Shown: positions 24,888 through 34,428, counted from the first letter of the stretch. The stretch is 49,023 nucleotides of DNA from Flammeovirgaceae bacterium (GCA_023251155.1 JAHEZH010000016.1:1-49023); one strand, 5' to 3'. The notes: generated by a model not told the origin, from the letters alone. Numbers and translations are program-made.

Positions 24888-25940
24888 TTAACGACCATGC
24901 ACTGGTCGCAACGAATTCGCTAAGACGTTGTGATACACGCCAAGCAGCTGCTGGCGGATGTACCGTTTGTCAAATTGAGTAACGAGTTTCGCAGACAGGG
25001 AAAGTCCTTGGTTATAAATTTCCTCATTCGTTCTGATGCGATTGATCTGGTCGATAAACTGAGTATTGTTTTCCGCTTTCCAGTATTCATTTTTGTACAA
25101 TAAACGGTACTCTTCCAGGTCCCGGTAAATCACGGGCATTCCAGAAGCGGCAGCTTCTATAGGGGCGAGCGGACAATTCTCCTGATAGGAAAGAAATAAA
25201 AAGAGATCTGCAGCGGCATAAATGCTAGGCATATCCTCGAGCGGGAACAATCCGGCAAACTGAATATGCGATGGCGCATTGGCAATCTGTTGGTCTAGTC
25301 GTTTAATGCCTTCGGTCATGGCACCAAAGGGGCGGCCGCCAGCCCAGCGAAATTGCACCTGAGGAATCTGCTTTCCTATTTCAATGAAATCTTCAGGCCC
25401 TTTGCGCTGTTGCAACTGGCCAACACCGAGAACACAAAAATCATCTTCCTTTAAATTCAGGAGTGCTCTTCCTTTTGCACGAAGTGCAGCCGTTCTTTTC
25501 CATTTATCCAAGTGAACAGGATTATCAATACGGTATAGGGGAGTTGTTACACCTAATTCTTTAATGACTTGTTCTACCTTCGGACTGATGGCGACTACCG
25601 CATCGGCATACGCATACACCTGGCGAAAGTACCATTTCACGAAAGGCATTAAAAATTTGGCCAGGGGCAGCGATCCTTTAATGGAGTCGGGTATCACGTG
25701 AACGGTTAATATCTTTCGCTTTCGGTAGCTTAACCCCCGTAAAAAGTAATACGGCCCGTAGGTATGGCTGTGCATAATGTCGCCACGGCCTTCACCGTTT
25801 ATGGTTACGTCCATGTCGTGTCTTTCCTGCAAGAGTTCGACACAATCCATGAAGGCGGTGTTTACACCTTCGCCTTTCATTTTCAAAAGTGCAGTCTCGG
25901 AGCAGACATTAATACTGATCGAAGCAGGAGAGAGGAGCAT
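24888..25940 (-). CDS. GT4-family glycosyltransferase
   Basis: 350 aa, retaining GT-B glycosyltransferase. KGEGVNTAFMDC near residue 22 is the N-terminal donor/acceptor loop. HSHTYGPYYFLRGLSY and TVHVIPDSIKGSLPL come next, then ISPKVEQVI, GVGQLQQRKGPEDFIEI, and the donor site ENCPLAPIEAAASGMPVIY with the E-x7-E motif. The N-terminal half resembles diglucosyl/glucosyl-diacylglycerol synthases of bacteria, so a membrane glycolipid product is plausible but not shown. It is single, with a leader containing a hairpin terminator. Confidence 0.88.
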   Translation of the reverse strand: MLLSPASISINVCSETALLKMKGEGVNTAFMDCVELLQERHDMDVTINGEGRGDIMHSHTYGPYYFLRGLSYRKRKILTVHVIPDSIKGSLPLAKFLMPFVKWYFRQVYAYADAVVAISPKVEQVIKELGVTTPLYRIDNPVHLDKWKRTAALRAKGRALLNLKEDDFCVLGVGQLQQRKGPEDFIEIGKQIPQVQFRWAGGRPFGAMTEGIKRLDQQIANAPSHIQFAGLFPLEDMPSIYAAADLFLFLSYQENCPLAPIEAAASGMPVIYRDLEEYRLLYKNEYWKAENNTQFIDQINRIRTNEEIYNQGLSLSAKLVTQFDKRYIRQQLLGVYHNVLANSLRPVHGR

Positions 25941-26005
25941 ACCGGTTGGGTTTAAATAGTCATGGAGAAAACAGATGGATGCCGGTTCTTTTCATAAGTG
26001 CATTC

Positions 26006-26044
26006 AAAAAAAGAAAGCCCTTCTACCTAACAAGAAGAGCTTTC
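26006..26044 (-). terminator. hairpin with T-run in the leader of the glycosyltransferase gene
   Basis: On the minus strand GAAAGC (26044-26039) and AGAAG pair with CTTCT and GCTTTC (26018-26013), interrupted by one mismatch; seven T follow (26012-26006). It lies about 65 bases before the glycosyltransferase start and about 25-60 bases after the likely transcription start. No other minus-strand gene ends here, so it is either an attenuator or the end of a small RNA. Confidence 0.6.
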
Positions 26045-26076
26045 ACGCTATGCAGAAATAAATCCTAAACCTGAAG

Positions 26077-26084
26077 CAAAGGTA
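26077..26084 (-). promoter_or_regulatory. -7 box candidate for the glycosyltransferase leader
   Basis: TACCTTTG on the minus strand is a full TAnnTTTG match, followed by the hairpin leader. A matching TTTG at the -33 position was not found. Transcription would begin near 26070. Confidence 0.4.
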
Positions 26085-26229
26085 ATGTGTGCCTGTGCGT
26101 TCGGCATCAGTAACTTTGTTATAGTTATGTTATTGTTAGCGTATTGACTTTACATTTCATTCATATTGATCTGATGTTTTGATAAAAGTTCATTAATCAG
26201 TAGTTGAATGGATAAAGATAGATTGGATC

Positions 26230-27330
26230 ATGAAAAAGAATATCCTTTCTATCCTTTTTGCACTGGCGATGATGCCTGTCATTTCGCAAACGCATCAGAC
26301 CGAAAATCTTCTGATCGTAACGCTGGATGGTTTTCGCTGGCAGGAATTTTTCAACGGTGCAGACTCTTCTTTGTTTTTCAATCAGCGATACACACCGGAT
26401 GCTTCTCGCGTCAGTGAATTTTGGAATGCAGATAGTGACCAACGAAGAGAAGCACTATTGCCTTTCTTTTGGAATGTAGTAGCACAGCAAGGTCAACTCT
26501 ATGGAAACCGCAACTATGGCAACAAAGTAAGCTGCGCCAACCCATACTGGTTTTCCTATCCCGGTTATAGCGAAATGTTTACCGGTGTGGTAGACAGGCA
26601 CATGGCCTCTAACCGAAAGGTGATGAATCCCAATTCCAATGTCCTGGAGTTCATCCATCAGCAAAATGAATTTGAAGGAAAGGTAGCGGCCTTTTCCACC
26701 TGGGACGTTATTCCCTATGTGCTGCGCACTTCTTACAATGGTATTCATGTGAATACGATGAAGGGCAAAGCTTTTAATGATTCGATTATTAGTGAAGACA
26801 CCTCGCAAACGGATAAAGATGAGCGATGTGATGAATCTACCTTTACTGCTGCGTTTGATTTTTTAAAACAGCAGCAGCCCAGAGTTTTATTCCTGAGCCT
26901 GGATGGTACAGATGAACACAGTCATGCCGGCCGCTATGCCGATTATCTCATCTACGCCCATAAGGCCGATCAGATGATTTCTGAACTGTGGAACTGGGTG
27001 CAGACACAGGAACGCTATAAGGACAAGACGACACTGCTGGTAACGACTGATCATGGGAGGGGCAAAGGAAGAAATTCATGGAAGACACATGGCCGCTGGG
27101 CTGCAGGATCCAACCAGATTTGGATGGCGGTAATCGGACCGGATACACCCGCATTGGGTGAGATGAAAACCAATGCGCACTATTTCCAGAAACAAACAGC
27201 GAAAACGGCAGCTGCCTTTCTGGGATTGGAGTACACCCACTCTTCGTCAGCAGTAGGAGAGATGATCTACCCGATGATGATGAAACAGGATCATCTGACA
27301 GCAAATAAAGAGACGGCCAGCGCTAAATAG
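26230..27330 (+). CDS. secreted phosphodiesterase/alkaline phosphatase superfamily enzyme
   Basis: 366 aa with a signal peptide (KKNILSILFALAMMPVISQ). The fold is the alkaline phosphatase superfamily, nearest to type I phosphodiesterase/nucleotide pyrophosphatase or sulfatase-like enzymes. Metal ligands appear to be D33 in VTLDGFRW, D228 and H232 in GTDEHSH, D274 and H275 in TTDHGRG, and H288. The nucleophile is probably S114 in YPGYSEMFTG. It should hydrolyse phosphate esters in the periplasm; the substrate is not known. It converges on the response regulator gene 17 bases later. Confidence 0.85.
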   Translation: MKKNILSILFALAMMPVISQTHQTENLLIVTLDGFRWQEFFNGADSSLFFNQRYTPDASRVSEFWNADSDQRREALLPFFWNVVAQQGQLYGNRNYGNKVSCANPYWFSYPGYSEMFTGVVDRHMASNRKVMNPNSNVLEFIHQQNEFEGKVAAFSTWDVIPYVLRTSYNGIHVNTMKGKAFNDSIISEDTSQTDKDERCDESTFTAAFDFLKQQQPRVLFLSLDGTDEHSHAGRYADYLIYAHKADQMISELWNWVQTQERYKDKTTLLVTTDHGRGKGRNSWKTHGRWAAGSNQIWMAVIGPDTPALGEMKTNAHYFQKQTAKTAAAFLGLEYTHSSSAVGEMIYPMMMKQDHLTANKETASAK

Positions 27331-27332
27331 TT

Positions 27333-27360
27333 CCTCGGGGGTATGACTTATACTTCGAGG
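27333..27360. terminator. hairpin at the convergent gene ends
   Basis: CCTCG (27333-27337) and GTAT pair with ATAC and CGAGG (27356-27360), with small unpaired parts. It covers the 17-base gap and the stop codon of the response regulator. There is no T-run, so termination is only inferred from position. Confidence 0.35.
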
Positions 27361-27746
27361 CTTAACAATACTCCCGTCATTACATCCAGTTCGACCGGTT
27401 TTACCAGGTAGTGTTTTATGCCCAGGCTCCTGGCTTTGTCCGCATCGCGCGGGTCGTTGGAAGAAGTAACCAATAAGATGTTTACTTTTTCGGTATCAGG
27501 TAAGTTGAGTTTTTTAAACGCATTGAGAAACTGAAACCCATCCATTACCGGCATATCGATATCCAGCAATATCATGGAAGGTAATGTCTTGTGTTGCTCG
27601 TAAAAGTCAGTCAGAAAGGCTATTGCTTCTTCGCCATTGTATGAAGTCCAGATGGTGGAAACCATGCGGGTGTGATACAGTATTCGGGTGTGAAGCAAAT
27701 TATATATTTCATCATCATCAATGAGCAGGACATTCTCAAATTTCAT
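27348..27746 (-). CDS. single-domain response regulator
   Basis: 132 aa, one receiver (REC) domain and nothing else. The acidic pocket is IDDDE (residues 9-13), the phospho-acceptor is D62 in LLDIDMPVMDG, the signalling Ser/Thr lies in LLVTSSND, and the invariant Lys in HYLVKPVE. Lacking an output domain, it likely works by protein contact, or in a phosphorelay. No histidine kinase is adjacent, so its partner is unknown. Confidence 0.94.
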   Translation of the reverse strand: MKFENVLLIDDDEIYNLLHTRILYHTRMVSTIWTSYNGEEAIAFLTDFYEQHKTLPSMILLDIDMPVMDGFQFLNAFKKLNLPDTEKVNILLVTSSNDPRDADKARSLGIKHYLVKPVELDVMTGVLLSLEV

Positions 27747-27964
27747 AGGTCATATACCTTGTGGCGAGGTATGTTACAATCGTTAGATACACTCTGTTAC
27801 TAAGAAGTAAATGGAATACGCGCAGTTTTTTAAAGGAGGTGGTGAATGCTGTTGAGCTACAAAGTAATGGAATTAAAACGGAATCTGTTTTGCTATTTTC
27901 CTCACGCAAGAAAGTGCTTGATAATCAATCTTCAAGAACAAAAGTGCTTCTTTGACCTAATGAA

Positions 27965-28633
27965 TCAGTTGCGCTGATACACCCTGACTGAAAAACAGCG
28001 ATCATGTATTTTTCCTGACTTTGCTTCTACCTGATCCACCAGGTCTGCTGATTCCAGTTTGGAAAATCCATTTTTCAACACCAGATCATCTACCTCTTGA
28101 GTGTGGTACAACGTAAAGCCATGCCGGGTAAAGGGCAATTTTGTCATGTATTCCTTCGGCATGAACGTAATGACAAACCGGCCTTCAATATCCAGTACCC
28201 GGCGTATCTCCTGAAGAAGAGGGGACGGAGCGCTCCAGAAATAAATCGTATTCACGGTGAAGATTCTATTGAATGAACGATCAGGAAAAGGAATGGATAC
28301 TCCATCGTACAATGTAAACTGACTTTGATTATGGTGTACCGATTCATGGTTGATCTGTATTGCCTCCTGGTTCATTAAGGTGGAAATCTCCAGGCCGGTA
28401 TAATGTATTCCTTCTGCCTGTTGAAGAAGGTAATGAACATGAGCGCCATTGCCGTGCCCCAGTTCCAGTACACGATCATGGGATTGGATGTTCAGTAGAT
28501 GGATGCTTTTTTGAGTCATCGGAAAATTATGCTGATGCATTTGATTGGCCACTGCAATGCCCTCTTTACCTGAGGGATGGCTAAGCTGATGGGCCAGCTT
28601 CCTGAGTGATTGTTCGGAAAAATGGGTGCTCAT
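27965..28633 (-). CDS. class I SAM-dependent methyltransferase
   Basis: 222 aa. The SAM-binding motif I is DRVLELGHGNGAH at about residue 53, followed by HYTGLEIST (motif II) and, near residue 122, SFNRIFTVNTIYFW, then a RRVLDIEGRFVITFMP segment. This is the Methyltransf_11/25 pattern. The N-terminal region (LAHQLSHPSGKEG) resembles small-molecule methyltransferases of this type. The substrate is unknown. A good promoter lies about 50 bases before the start. Confidence 0.88.
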   Translation of the reverse strand: MSTHFSEQSLRKLAHQLSHPSGKEGIAVANQMHQHNFPMTQKSIHLLNIQSHDRVLELGHGNGAHVHYLLQQAEGIHYTGLEISTLMNQEAIQINHESVHHNQSQFTLYDGVSIPFPDRSFNRIFTVNTIYFWSAPSPLLQEIRRVLDIEGRFVITFMPKEYMTKLPFTRHGFTLYHTQEVDDLVLKNGFSKLESADLVDQVEAKSGKIHDRCFSVRVYQRN

Positions 28634-28685
28634 GGACAGAAAGCTTCGATTGAATCCTTGTTACCGGGACTCATCGAGCAGCGAT

Positions 28686-28717
28686 CAAAAGTAATGATTG
28701 GATGTTCCGAAAAACAA
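28686..28717 (-). promoter_or_regulatory. promoter of the methyltransferase gene
   Basis: On the minus strand TACTTTTG (28693-28686) fully matches TAnnTTTG, and a TTG (28717-28715) stands 21 bases upstream in the -33 position. Transcription would start near 28679, 46 bases before the ATG. Confidence 0.5.
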
Positions 28718-28785
28718 GTTCATCCACCGAAAAGGAGCAGAGCCAATGTATACCCCCTAATAAAAACAGAGAGGACAATGCCTAA

Positions 28786-29487
28786 CTAATCCTGAACAGT
28801 AATGGGATTGCCGTTTTCTTCAATTACTTCTTTGAAGTGTTGTAAGTCCCTTTCTATCATTTTATGAAAAAAGGGAGTAAGTAGTCGGGCCACTTTTTCG
28901 CCTGCTTTTCCGAGTGGTGCCCGGTAGGTAATCTGTGCATTGATTTCCGTACCCTTTTCCCAATCAGTAAATTCAACCATACCCGCGTTTTCAATGACTG
29001 AACCGGGAAGTGATGCCCATGCAAGAAACTCATTCCGTTCTTCTTCAACGATTTCCGCTTTCCAGGTGATGGTCGTTGGCAAACCAGGTAATGTAGCCGT
29101 CCAGATCGAATGGACATCATCGATCGGCACCACGCTGACCAGGTGTTTCATGAAATAAGGCAATTGTTCCAGCTTTCGCCAATACGCATACACTTCACCC
29201 CGTGGCTTGTTTACATATACCGTTGAGCGGATGGTGATGTTCTGCTCTTTATTTTTAATCCGATGTTTGCCCATGGCGCTGTAAACGAGACGTTGACCTG
29301 TAAACGCACGATATAATAGCATTGCACCGGCCGTTCCCTTGATTGCCTTGGCATGTTTTCCATTCCAGGCAGCGTAGAGCAGATAGCCACCGCCGATAGC
29401 AGAAAGAATGCGCTCTGCTGTATCTATGTTTTCTTCTCTTGGTGAGGGATTAGTCAGGTTATCGATAATGGTCAGAATGTCTTTCAT
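28786..29487 (-). CDS. SRPBCC (polyketide cyclase/dehydrase-like) protein with N-terminal membrane-like part
   Basis: 233 aa from the ATG at 29487 (a TTG at 29496 would add three residues). The first 80 residues hold short hydrophobic stretches (AIGGGYLLYAAW, GAMLLYRAFTG) similar to DUF2892-type proteins. From about residue 85 a START/SRPBCC fold is visible: IRSTVYVNKPRGEVYAYWRKLEQLPYFMKHL, then VEFTDWEKGTEINAQITYRAP and a final helix DLQHFKEVIE. These domains bind lipids or hydrophobic ligands; the ligand is unknown. Confidence 0.85.
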   Translation of the reverse strand: MKDILTIIDNLTNPSPREENIDTAERILSAIGGGYLLYAAWNGKHAKAIKGTAGAMLLYRAFTGQRLVYSAMGKHRIKNKEQNITIRSTVYVNKPRGEVYAYWRKLEQLPYFMKHLVSVVPIDDVHSIWTATLPGLPTTITWKAEIVEEERNEFLAWASLPGSVIENAGMVEFTDWEKGTEINAQITYRAPLGKAGEKVARLLTPFFHKMIERDLQHFKEVIEENGNPITVQD

Positions 29488-29740
29488 AACAGTCAAGCGT
29501 TTTCTTAAACCGGATAATTGTTATGCCACGAACGGGCACTTCGGGTAAAGCAAGAAACCGATAGTTGCCATCATGCCTCAAAAGGCTTCCTTTCAATTGA
29601 CTTATCAAGAATATATTGAAATAACAGGTCGTTTTATTTTTAACGGTGAGCATAATTTTACTCATTCCGTATTCGGCAGGGAGGCACAGCCGCTTCCTGA
29701 TGAGAATTCGGGCACCACTTGATTTATTTCCATTACTGGT
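29488..29740. other. divergent intergenic region without a supported gene
   Basis: The stretch between the SRPBCC gene and the M1 peptidase is 299 bases in all. Apart from the peptidase promoter at its right end nothing is recognised; a minus frame that crosses into the peptidase gene (29459-29911) is a shadow of it. Confidence 0.4.
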
Positions 29741-29770
29741 TTTGCGGTACTCAACATTCGCTGTACATTG
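29741..29770 (+). promoter_or_regulatory. promoter of the M1 peptidase gene
   Basis: TTTG at 29741-29744 is followed after exactly 19 bases by TACATTG at 29764-29770, which lacks one T of TAnnTTTG. Transcription would start about 10 bases before the ATG at 29787. Confidence 0.5.
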
Positions 29771-29786
29771 AACAAAATCAAAAGAC

Positions 29787-31412
29787 ATGCGATCCCTTTT
29801 AACCCATTTTCTGACTGCCCTTTTTACTATCCTCTCTCTTTGCAGCTCTGCGCAGAATGAGGTGAGCAACATCAGTTCGGGAGGCAAGCTCAAGCCAGTG
29901 CAGGCCAACATGGACGTCAGGCATTACACGATCGCGCTGAATGTGGATCCAACAACCGAAACGATCGATGGCTATACAGAGGTGGATGTGATCCTTACCC
30001 GGAAAACGGATTCTCTTTTATTCGATCTAATCAAAAAATATGCAGTAACTGGAATTACAGTCGATAAAGTAAAGGCCGGCTTCAGGCATGAGGATGATTT
30101 TATTTACATCACCGGTAACTCTTTTGCCCCGGGTAGGCATAAAATCAGGATTACCTATTCCGGAAAACCTCCCGTAGCGGTGAAGCCACCCTGGGAAGGT
30201 GGTTTTACCTGGGGTAAAGACAAAGCAGGTAATCCGTGGATTGCAATCAATGACCAGCTACAGGGAGCAAAAGTTTATTTCCCCTGCAAAGACCACCCCA
30301 GTGACGAGGCGAATGAGGGAGCGGACCTGATGATCACCGTACCCAAAGGCCTGGTGGTAGCCGGCCCGGGACTTTTACAAAAAGTGACTTCTTCAAAAAA
30401 CAAATCGACGTACCATTGGAAGACCAATTACACCATCAGCAATTATTGTATCCTGTTTAACATCGGTAAGTATAAAGTAGTGTCGCGTCCTTATCAAACC
30501 ATTTTGGGCCACACCGTTCCTATTGAATTTTATGTATTGGAAGAAGACGTGAAGGATGCGCAATCCGTTCTGGATATACGCGAGCGGGATACGCACATCC
30601 TTGAAAAGTATTTTGGTGAATATCCGTGGGTGAAAGAGAAAATCGGAATAGCCCAGGTAAACAACCCAGGTATGGAACACCAGACCATGATTACGTATGG
30701 AGATCATTTCAGGTATAAGAAAATCGGTGGTGTTAATTATTCGGATAATTTATGGCATGAATTCGCGCATGAATGGTGGGCGAATAAAATAACCAATAAA
30801 GATTGGGCACATATGTGGATTCAGGAAGGAATCTGCACCTACTCCGAATCCCTTTTCTTCCTCGACCGGTTTGGAGAAGAGGCCTATGACTCTACGATGT
30901 ATCGTGTTCGGGTGGGTATACAAAACCAGTTACCCATCGTGCAGGGAGAGGGATTGAGCATGCGTGAAATTTATAATAACGACATTTATGCGAAAGGTGC
31001 ATTTCTGATGAACACGCTGCGTTATGTACTGGGCGACAGTGTCTTCTTCCCCGCATTGAAGAAATTTAGTGTCAACACTAACCCGGCCACCGATTTCTAT
31101 GTGACGGAGGATGTGAAAAAGTTTTTTAATAAGGAAACCGGAAAGGAGCTGAGTCCATTATTCGATCAATACCTGCTGACGACTAAAACCATGGACTTCA
31201 CACTGTACCGGGTGGAGCCTTCTGTTTATTATGTCAGAATGGAGAACATTCCGATGGCATCGTTGCCTTTGGATATACTCACGGACAAAGGCATTATTCG
31301 CTTCACTATCGGTCCTACCACTCCCAGCGATCCGCCACTAAAGATTGTGAGTAAAACCCAGCCGGTGATTGATCCGAAGGAGCGGTATTTCAAAAAGGTG
31401 ATTACACAATAA
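29787..31412 (+). CDS. secreted M1-family metallopeptidase
   Basis: 541 aa with a signal peptide (RSLLTHFLTALFTILSLCSSAQ). The gluzincin site is HEFAH at 324-328 with the third zinc ligand E347, i.e. HExxH-x18-E, as in aminopeptidase N and leukotriene A4 hydrolase. GMEHQT upstream takes the place of the GxMEN exopeptidase motif. The N-terminal beta domain reads DVRHYTIALNVDPTTETIDG. The protein is shorter than classic M1 enzymes and lacks the large C-terminal helical domain, as is common in this phylum. It probably removes N-terminal residues from peptides in the periplasm. Confidence 0.94.
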   Translation: MRSLLTHFLTALFTILSLCSSAQNEVSNISSGGKLKPVQANMDVRHYTIALNVDPTTETIDGYTEVDVILTRKTDSLLFDLIKKYAVTGITVDKVKAGFRHEDDFIYITGNSFAPGRHKIRITYSGKPPVAVKPPWEGGFTWGKDKAGNPWIAINDQLQGAKVYFPCKDHPSDEANEGADLMITVPKGLVVAGPGLLQKVTSSKNKSTYHWKTNYTISNYCILFNIGKYKVVSRPYQTILGHTVPIEFYVLEEDVKDAQSVLDIRERDTHILEKYFGEYPWVKEKIGIAQVNNPGMEHQTMITYGDHFRYKKIGGVNYSDNLWHEFAHEWWANKITNKDWAHMWIQEGICTYSESLFFLDRFGEEAYDSTMYRVRVGIQNQLPIVQGEGLSMREIYNNDIYAKGAFLMNTLRYVLGDSVFFPALKKFSVNTNPATDFYVTEDVKKFFNKETGKELSPLFDQYLLTTKTMDFTLYRVEPSVYYVRMENIPMASLPLDILTDKGIIRFTIGPTTPSDPPLKIVSKTQPVIDPKERYFKKVITQ

Positions 31413-31988
31413 TCTGGTCGCGCTGATACACCAACAGGACAAAATGCGGATGTGCGAAAGGTTCAGACCGTTATCGGGTGGAAGCAGGGATAGGAGCACA
31501 GTCCAATAAGTGTGGAGTTTTTACATCATGTGGTGAGAATAGATGCCGGGATTAGACTTGCCTGATATTTTATATATTATGGTTCATGCGGTTGTCACGT
31601 TATACAAGCATCATTCATGACCGGCATTAAGTCCTGCATTATTCATTTACTTCCCGGACAGGCAGCGATGTCACTGGTATGCTTACTATTTTATTAATCG
31701 GATTTAATTGGAAGAGGAACACTCTGTGTTTGCTTTAGCTTCGCAATGGCGGGCGGGTGAACGTAGTGTTCCTGGTGATATGAAATGGTTCTGGTATCGA
31801 AAGAGGTGTGGGCATTGGTTTTATACTCCTCGGATGGGATCCGCTTTGTATTCGGGGCGCTGGTAGAAAGCAGACAAAGATCGGTATAACATAAGTTAAA
31901 GAAACGATGAACAGTAATTTATCCGTAATTAAAAGACAACCGGTTTTTTTTACCCTCCACTTTGGTAGCTGCACTCACGGTGGATAAA
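31413..31988. other. 576-base stretch without a supported gene
   Basis: The region separates the M1 peptidase from the DUF748 gene. Minus frame 31735-31974 and several short plus frames were examined and not accepted. On the minus strand, just after the peptidase stop, the DNA reads like the end of a protein (ending LVYQRDQIIV), and 13 bases (GCGCTGATACACC at 31420-31432) are identical to the end of the methyltransferase gene at 27971-27983. This may be a small gene remnant, but it is too short to call. Confidence 0.3.
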
Positions 31989-34337
31989 ATGAAAGTTCTG
32001 AAAATAAACGTAAAGAGACGGTATCTCATTGCGGTCAGTAGTATACTGGCTGTCTTTCTTCTTCTGATCATCGTTCTTTCTTCGTTGACGAAATATGTAC
32101 TGGAAAAGCATGATGTGGAATGGTTCGGAAGGGAAGCGACCGTCGGCTGGGCTTATGTCAATCCTATTACCGGATATGTGCATTTGCACGATGTAGCGAT
32201 TTATGAAAAGCAAGGGGACAGTGTGTTCCTTTCGGCAAGAGGAGCCAGTGCCAGGTTTACGCTGCCTAAATTAGTGTCCAGAGAAGTAGAGATCGCCCGG
32301 CTTACGATTGACCATCCATGGGGAAAGATCGTTCAGAAAAAAGATACACTCAATTTTGATGATGTGATTGAAAAATTCACCCCCGATGAATCGGACACCA
32401 CCCCTTCGCGATGGCATGTTACCTTGCTGGATACCGATATCATAGAAGGTGAGTTTCATTATTACGAAAAAATCATCCCCATCAATTACTTTATCAAAAA
32501 TGTAAACATCACGGGGCCAGGAAAGACCCGTGATGTCGATACACTTTCTGCAAAATTTTCCTTTAATGATGGAAAAGGGAAGGGGAGCATGAAAGGAGAT
32601 TTTACCATCAACATGAAGAACCTCGACTATCGTTTTGGAGCGAAGGTGAACGCTTTTGATCTTGAGATCATCCGTCAGTATATATGGGAGCTGATTAACT
32701 ATGGAATGTTTCATGCACGTCTGGATGCGGATATCAAGGCCACCGGAAATTTCAGTTCCCAGGACAGCATCCGTGTGAACGGCCGGTTGTTGCTCAGCGA
32801 TTTTCATCTTGGCAAAACCAATGAAGATGCTTACCTGGCGTTTAAGAAACTTGCCGTAGTGGTGGACGAATTAAGTCCGGCACGGCACACGTACCGGTTC
32901 GATTCCATTGCGCTTTACTCTCCTTATTTCAAGTACGAGATTTTCGATTCGCTTGACAATGTACAGGCACTGTTTGGAAAAGAAGGAAAAAACATTTCGG
33001 ACATCACCGAGCAAACGGGACGCTTTAATCTGGTGATTGAAATAGCGCGCTACATACGGGCACTTTCCCGTAATTTTTTTGAAAGTGATTTTCAGATTCG
33101 CTCCCTGGGAGTGTTCAATGGCAACGTTACGTTCAACGATTATTCCATCAGTGAAAAATTTTCTATTCACGCCAACCCATTGACCATACGTGCAGATTCC
33201 ATCTACAAAAGAAATAAGCGGGTGGGGGTTACGTTAACCTCCGCCATTAAACCCTATGGAAAAGCCAACTTATTCATCCGTATCAATCCAAGGGATAGCG
33301 GGGATTTCGATATGAAGTACAACATAGAGAACGTGCCCGTTGCTGCATTTAATCCTTACCTGGTTTCGTTGACCTCCTTTCAATTGGACAGAGGTACGCT
33401 AGCCCTTAACGGATTATGGAATGTGAGAGATGGCAAGATTCAAAGTAATAACCATGTTTTGATTGTCGATCCACGGGTCACCAATCGGGTGAGAAACGAT
33501 GATGTGAACTGGATTCCCATGCCGCTCGTGATGTCATTGGTGCGCGACAGAGGAAATGTAATCGATTATGAGGTGCCGATCACCGGCAATCTCAAACATC
33601 CCCGCTTTCACCTGAGTGATGTGATTACCGATGCCATGAGAAATATTTTCGTTAAGCCAGCCACCACTCCTTATCGTATTAAAGTGAGAAGGGTGGAGGA
33701 AGAAATTGAAAAAGCAGTAACCGTGAAATGGGAAATGAATCAGCGGCAGCTTACCTCACATCAGTTGAAGTTGGTAAAAGACATCGCCCGGTTTCTGAAA
33801 GAACATCCTGCGGCTTCGTTGGTGGTGAATCCCGTTGAATACGAGACAAAAGAAAAAGAACACCTTCTTTTTTATGAGGCCAAAAAGAAATATTTCCTGA
33901 TCGCGCGCAATAAACACGAGCGCGATTTTACAGAACAGGATTCGCTGGAGATCACTAAGATGTCCGTGAAAGATCATGCGCTTGTCAGGTACATCAGCCG
34001 AAACCTGAGTGATACGGTGATGTTTACCTTACAGGAGAAGTGTATGCATTTTGTGGGGAGTGAAGTGGTCAATCGATCATTTAACCAACTGGTACACGAG
34101 AGGAAAAAGTCATTCCGGAGTTCGTTTGTTGAAAATGGTACGGAACGTCAGCTGAAGATAAAGGCGGGTAAAAGCAGTATTCCCTACAATGGTTTTTCTT
34201 ACTTCCGTTTGGATTACCCCGAGGGGATGGACGATCGGTTACGGAAAGCATATGAGAAGATAAAGGAACTGAATAATGAAGCTCCCCGTAAGGACTATCG
34301 GAAAGAGCGGAGTGATCTGTCCGGCAAGTCAGGATAA
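31989..34337 (+). CDS. DUF748/AsmA-like envelope protein
   Basis: 782 aa from the ATG at 31989 (a TTG at 31962 would add nine residues). One N-terminal membrane helix (RYLIAVSSILAVFLLLIIVL) anchors a long beta-rich periplasmic part. The block EATVGWAYVNPITGYVHLHDVAIYE is typical of DUF748 proteins, which belong to the wider AsmA/bridge-like family thought to help lipid movement between membranes. The C-terminal region (VKWEMNQRQLTSHQLKLVKDI, later ARFLKEHPAASLVVNP) fits the DUF748 C-terminus. Function in this species is not known. The gene appears monocistronic. Confidence 0.82.
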   Translation: MKVLKINVKRRYLIAVSSILAVFLLLIIVLSSLTKYVLEKHDVEWFGREATVGWAYVNPITGYVHLHDVAIYEKQGDSVFLSARGASARFTLPKLVSREVEIARLTIDHPWGKIVQKKDTLNFDDVIEKFTPDESDTTPSRWHVTLLDTDIIEGEFHYYEKIIPINYFIKNVNITGPGKTRDVDTLSAKFSFNDGKGKGSMKGDFTINMKNLDYRFGAKVNAFDLEIIRQYIWELINYGMFHARLDADIKATGNFSSQDSIRVNGRLLLSDFHLGKTNEDAYLAFKKLAVVVDELSPARHTYRFDSIALYSPYFKYEIFDSLDNVQALFGKEGKNISDITEQTGRFNLVIEIARYIRALSRNFFESDFQIRSLGVFNGNVTFNDYSISEKFSIHANPLTIRADSIYKRNKRVGVTLTSAIKPYGKANLFIRINPRDSGDFDMKYNIENVPVAAFNPYLVSLTSFQLDRGTLALNGLWNVRDGKIQSNNHVLIVDPRVTNRVRNDDVNWIPMPLVMSLVRDRGNVIDYEVPITGNLKHPRFHLSDVITDAMRNIFVKPATTPYRIKVRRVEEEIEKAVTVKWEMNQRQLTSHQLKLVKDIARFLKEHPAASLVVNPVEYETKEKEHLLFYEAKKKYFLIARNKHERDFTEQDSLEITKMSVKDHALVRYISRNLSDTVMFTLQEKCMHFVGSEVVNRSFNQLVHERKKSFRSSFVENGTERQLKIKAGKSSIPYNGFSYFRLDYPEGMDDRLRKAYEKIKELNNEAPRKDYRKERSDLSGKSG

Positions 34338-34401
34338 CGTATTCATCTCTTTGACTACCATATGGTCTGATCTTTTTAGATTTCTTTACCATTGGAAATG
34401 A

Positions 34402-34409
34402 TAATTTTG
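34402..34409 (+). promoter_or_regulatory. -7 box of the first AraC regulator
   Basis: TAATTTTG is a full match to TAnnTTTG, 19 bases before the ATG at 34429. The -33 position is weak (TTTC at 34381). A 10-bp palindrome ACCATATGGT lies at 34357-34366 and may be an operator. Confidence 0.45.
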
Positions 34410-34428
34410 CAGTGATCATTTCTACTTC

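Noticed and set aside
29459-29911. 150-codon minus frame over the start of the M1 peptidase
   Set aside because: Overlaps the signal peptide of the peptidase and the SRPBCC start, and would leave the peptidase promoter inside a gene.
31780-31866. 28-codon Trp-rich plus frame in the gap before the DUF748 gene
   Set aside because: Very short, odd composition and no signal around it; treated as chance.
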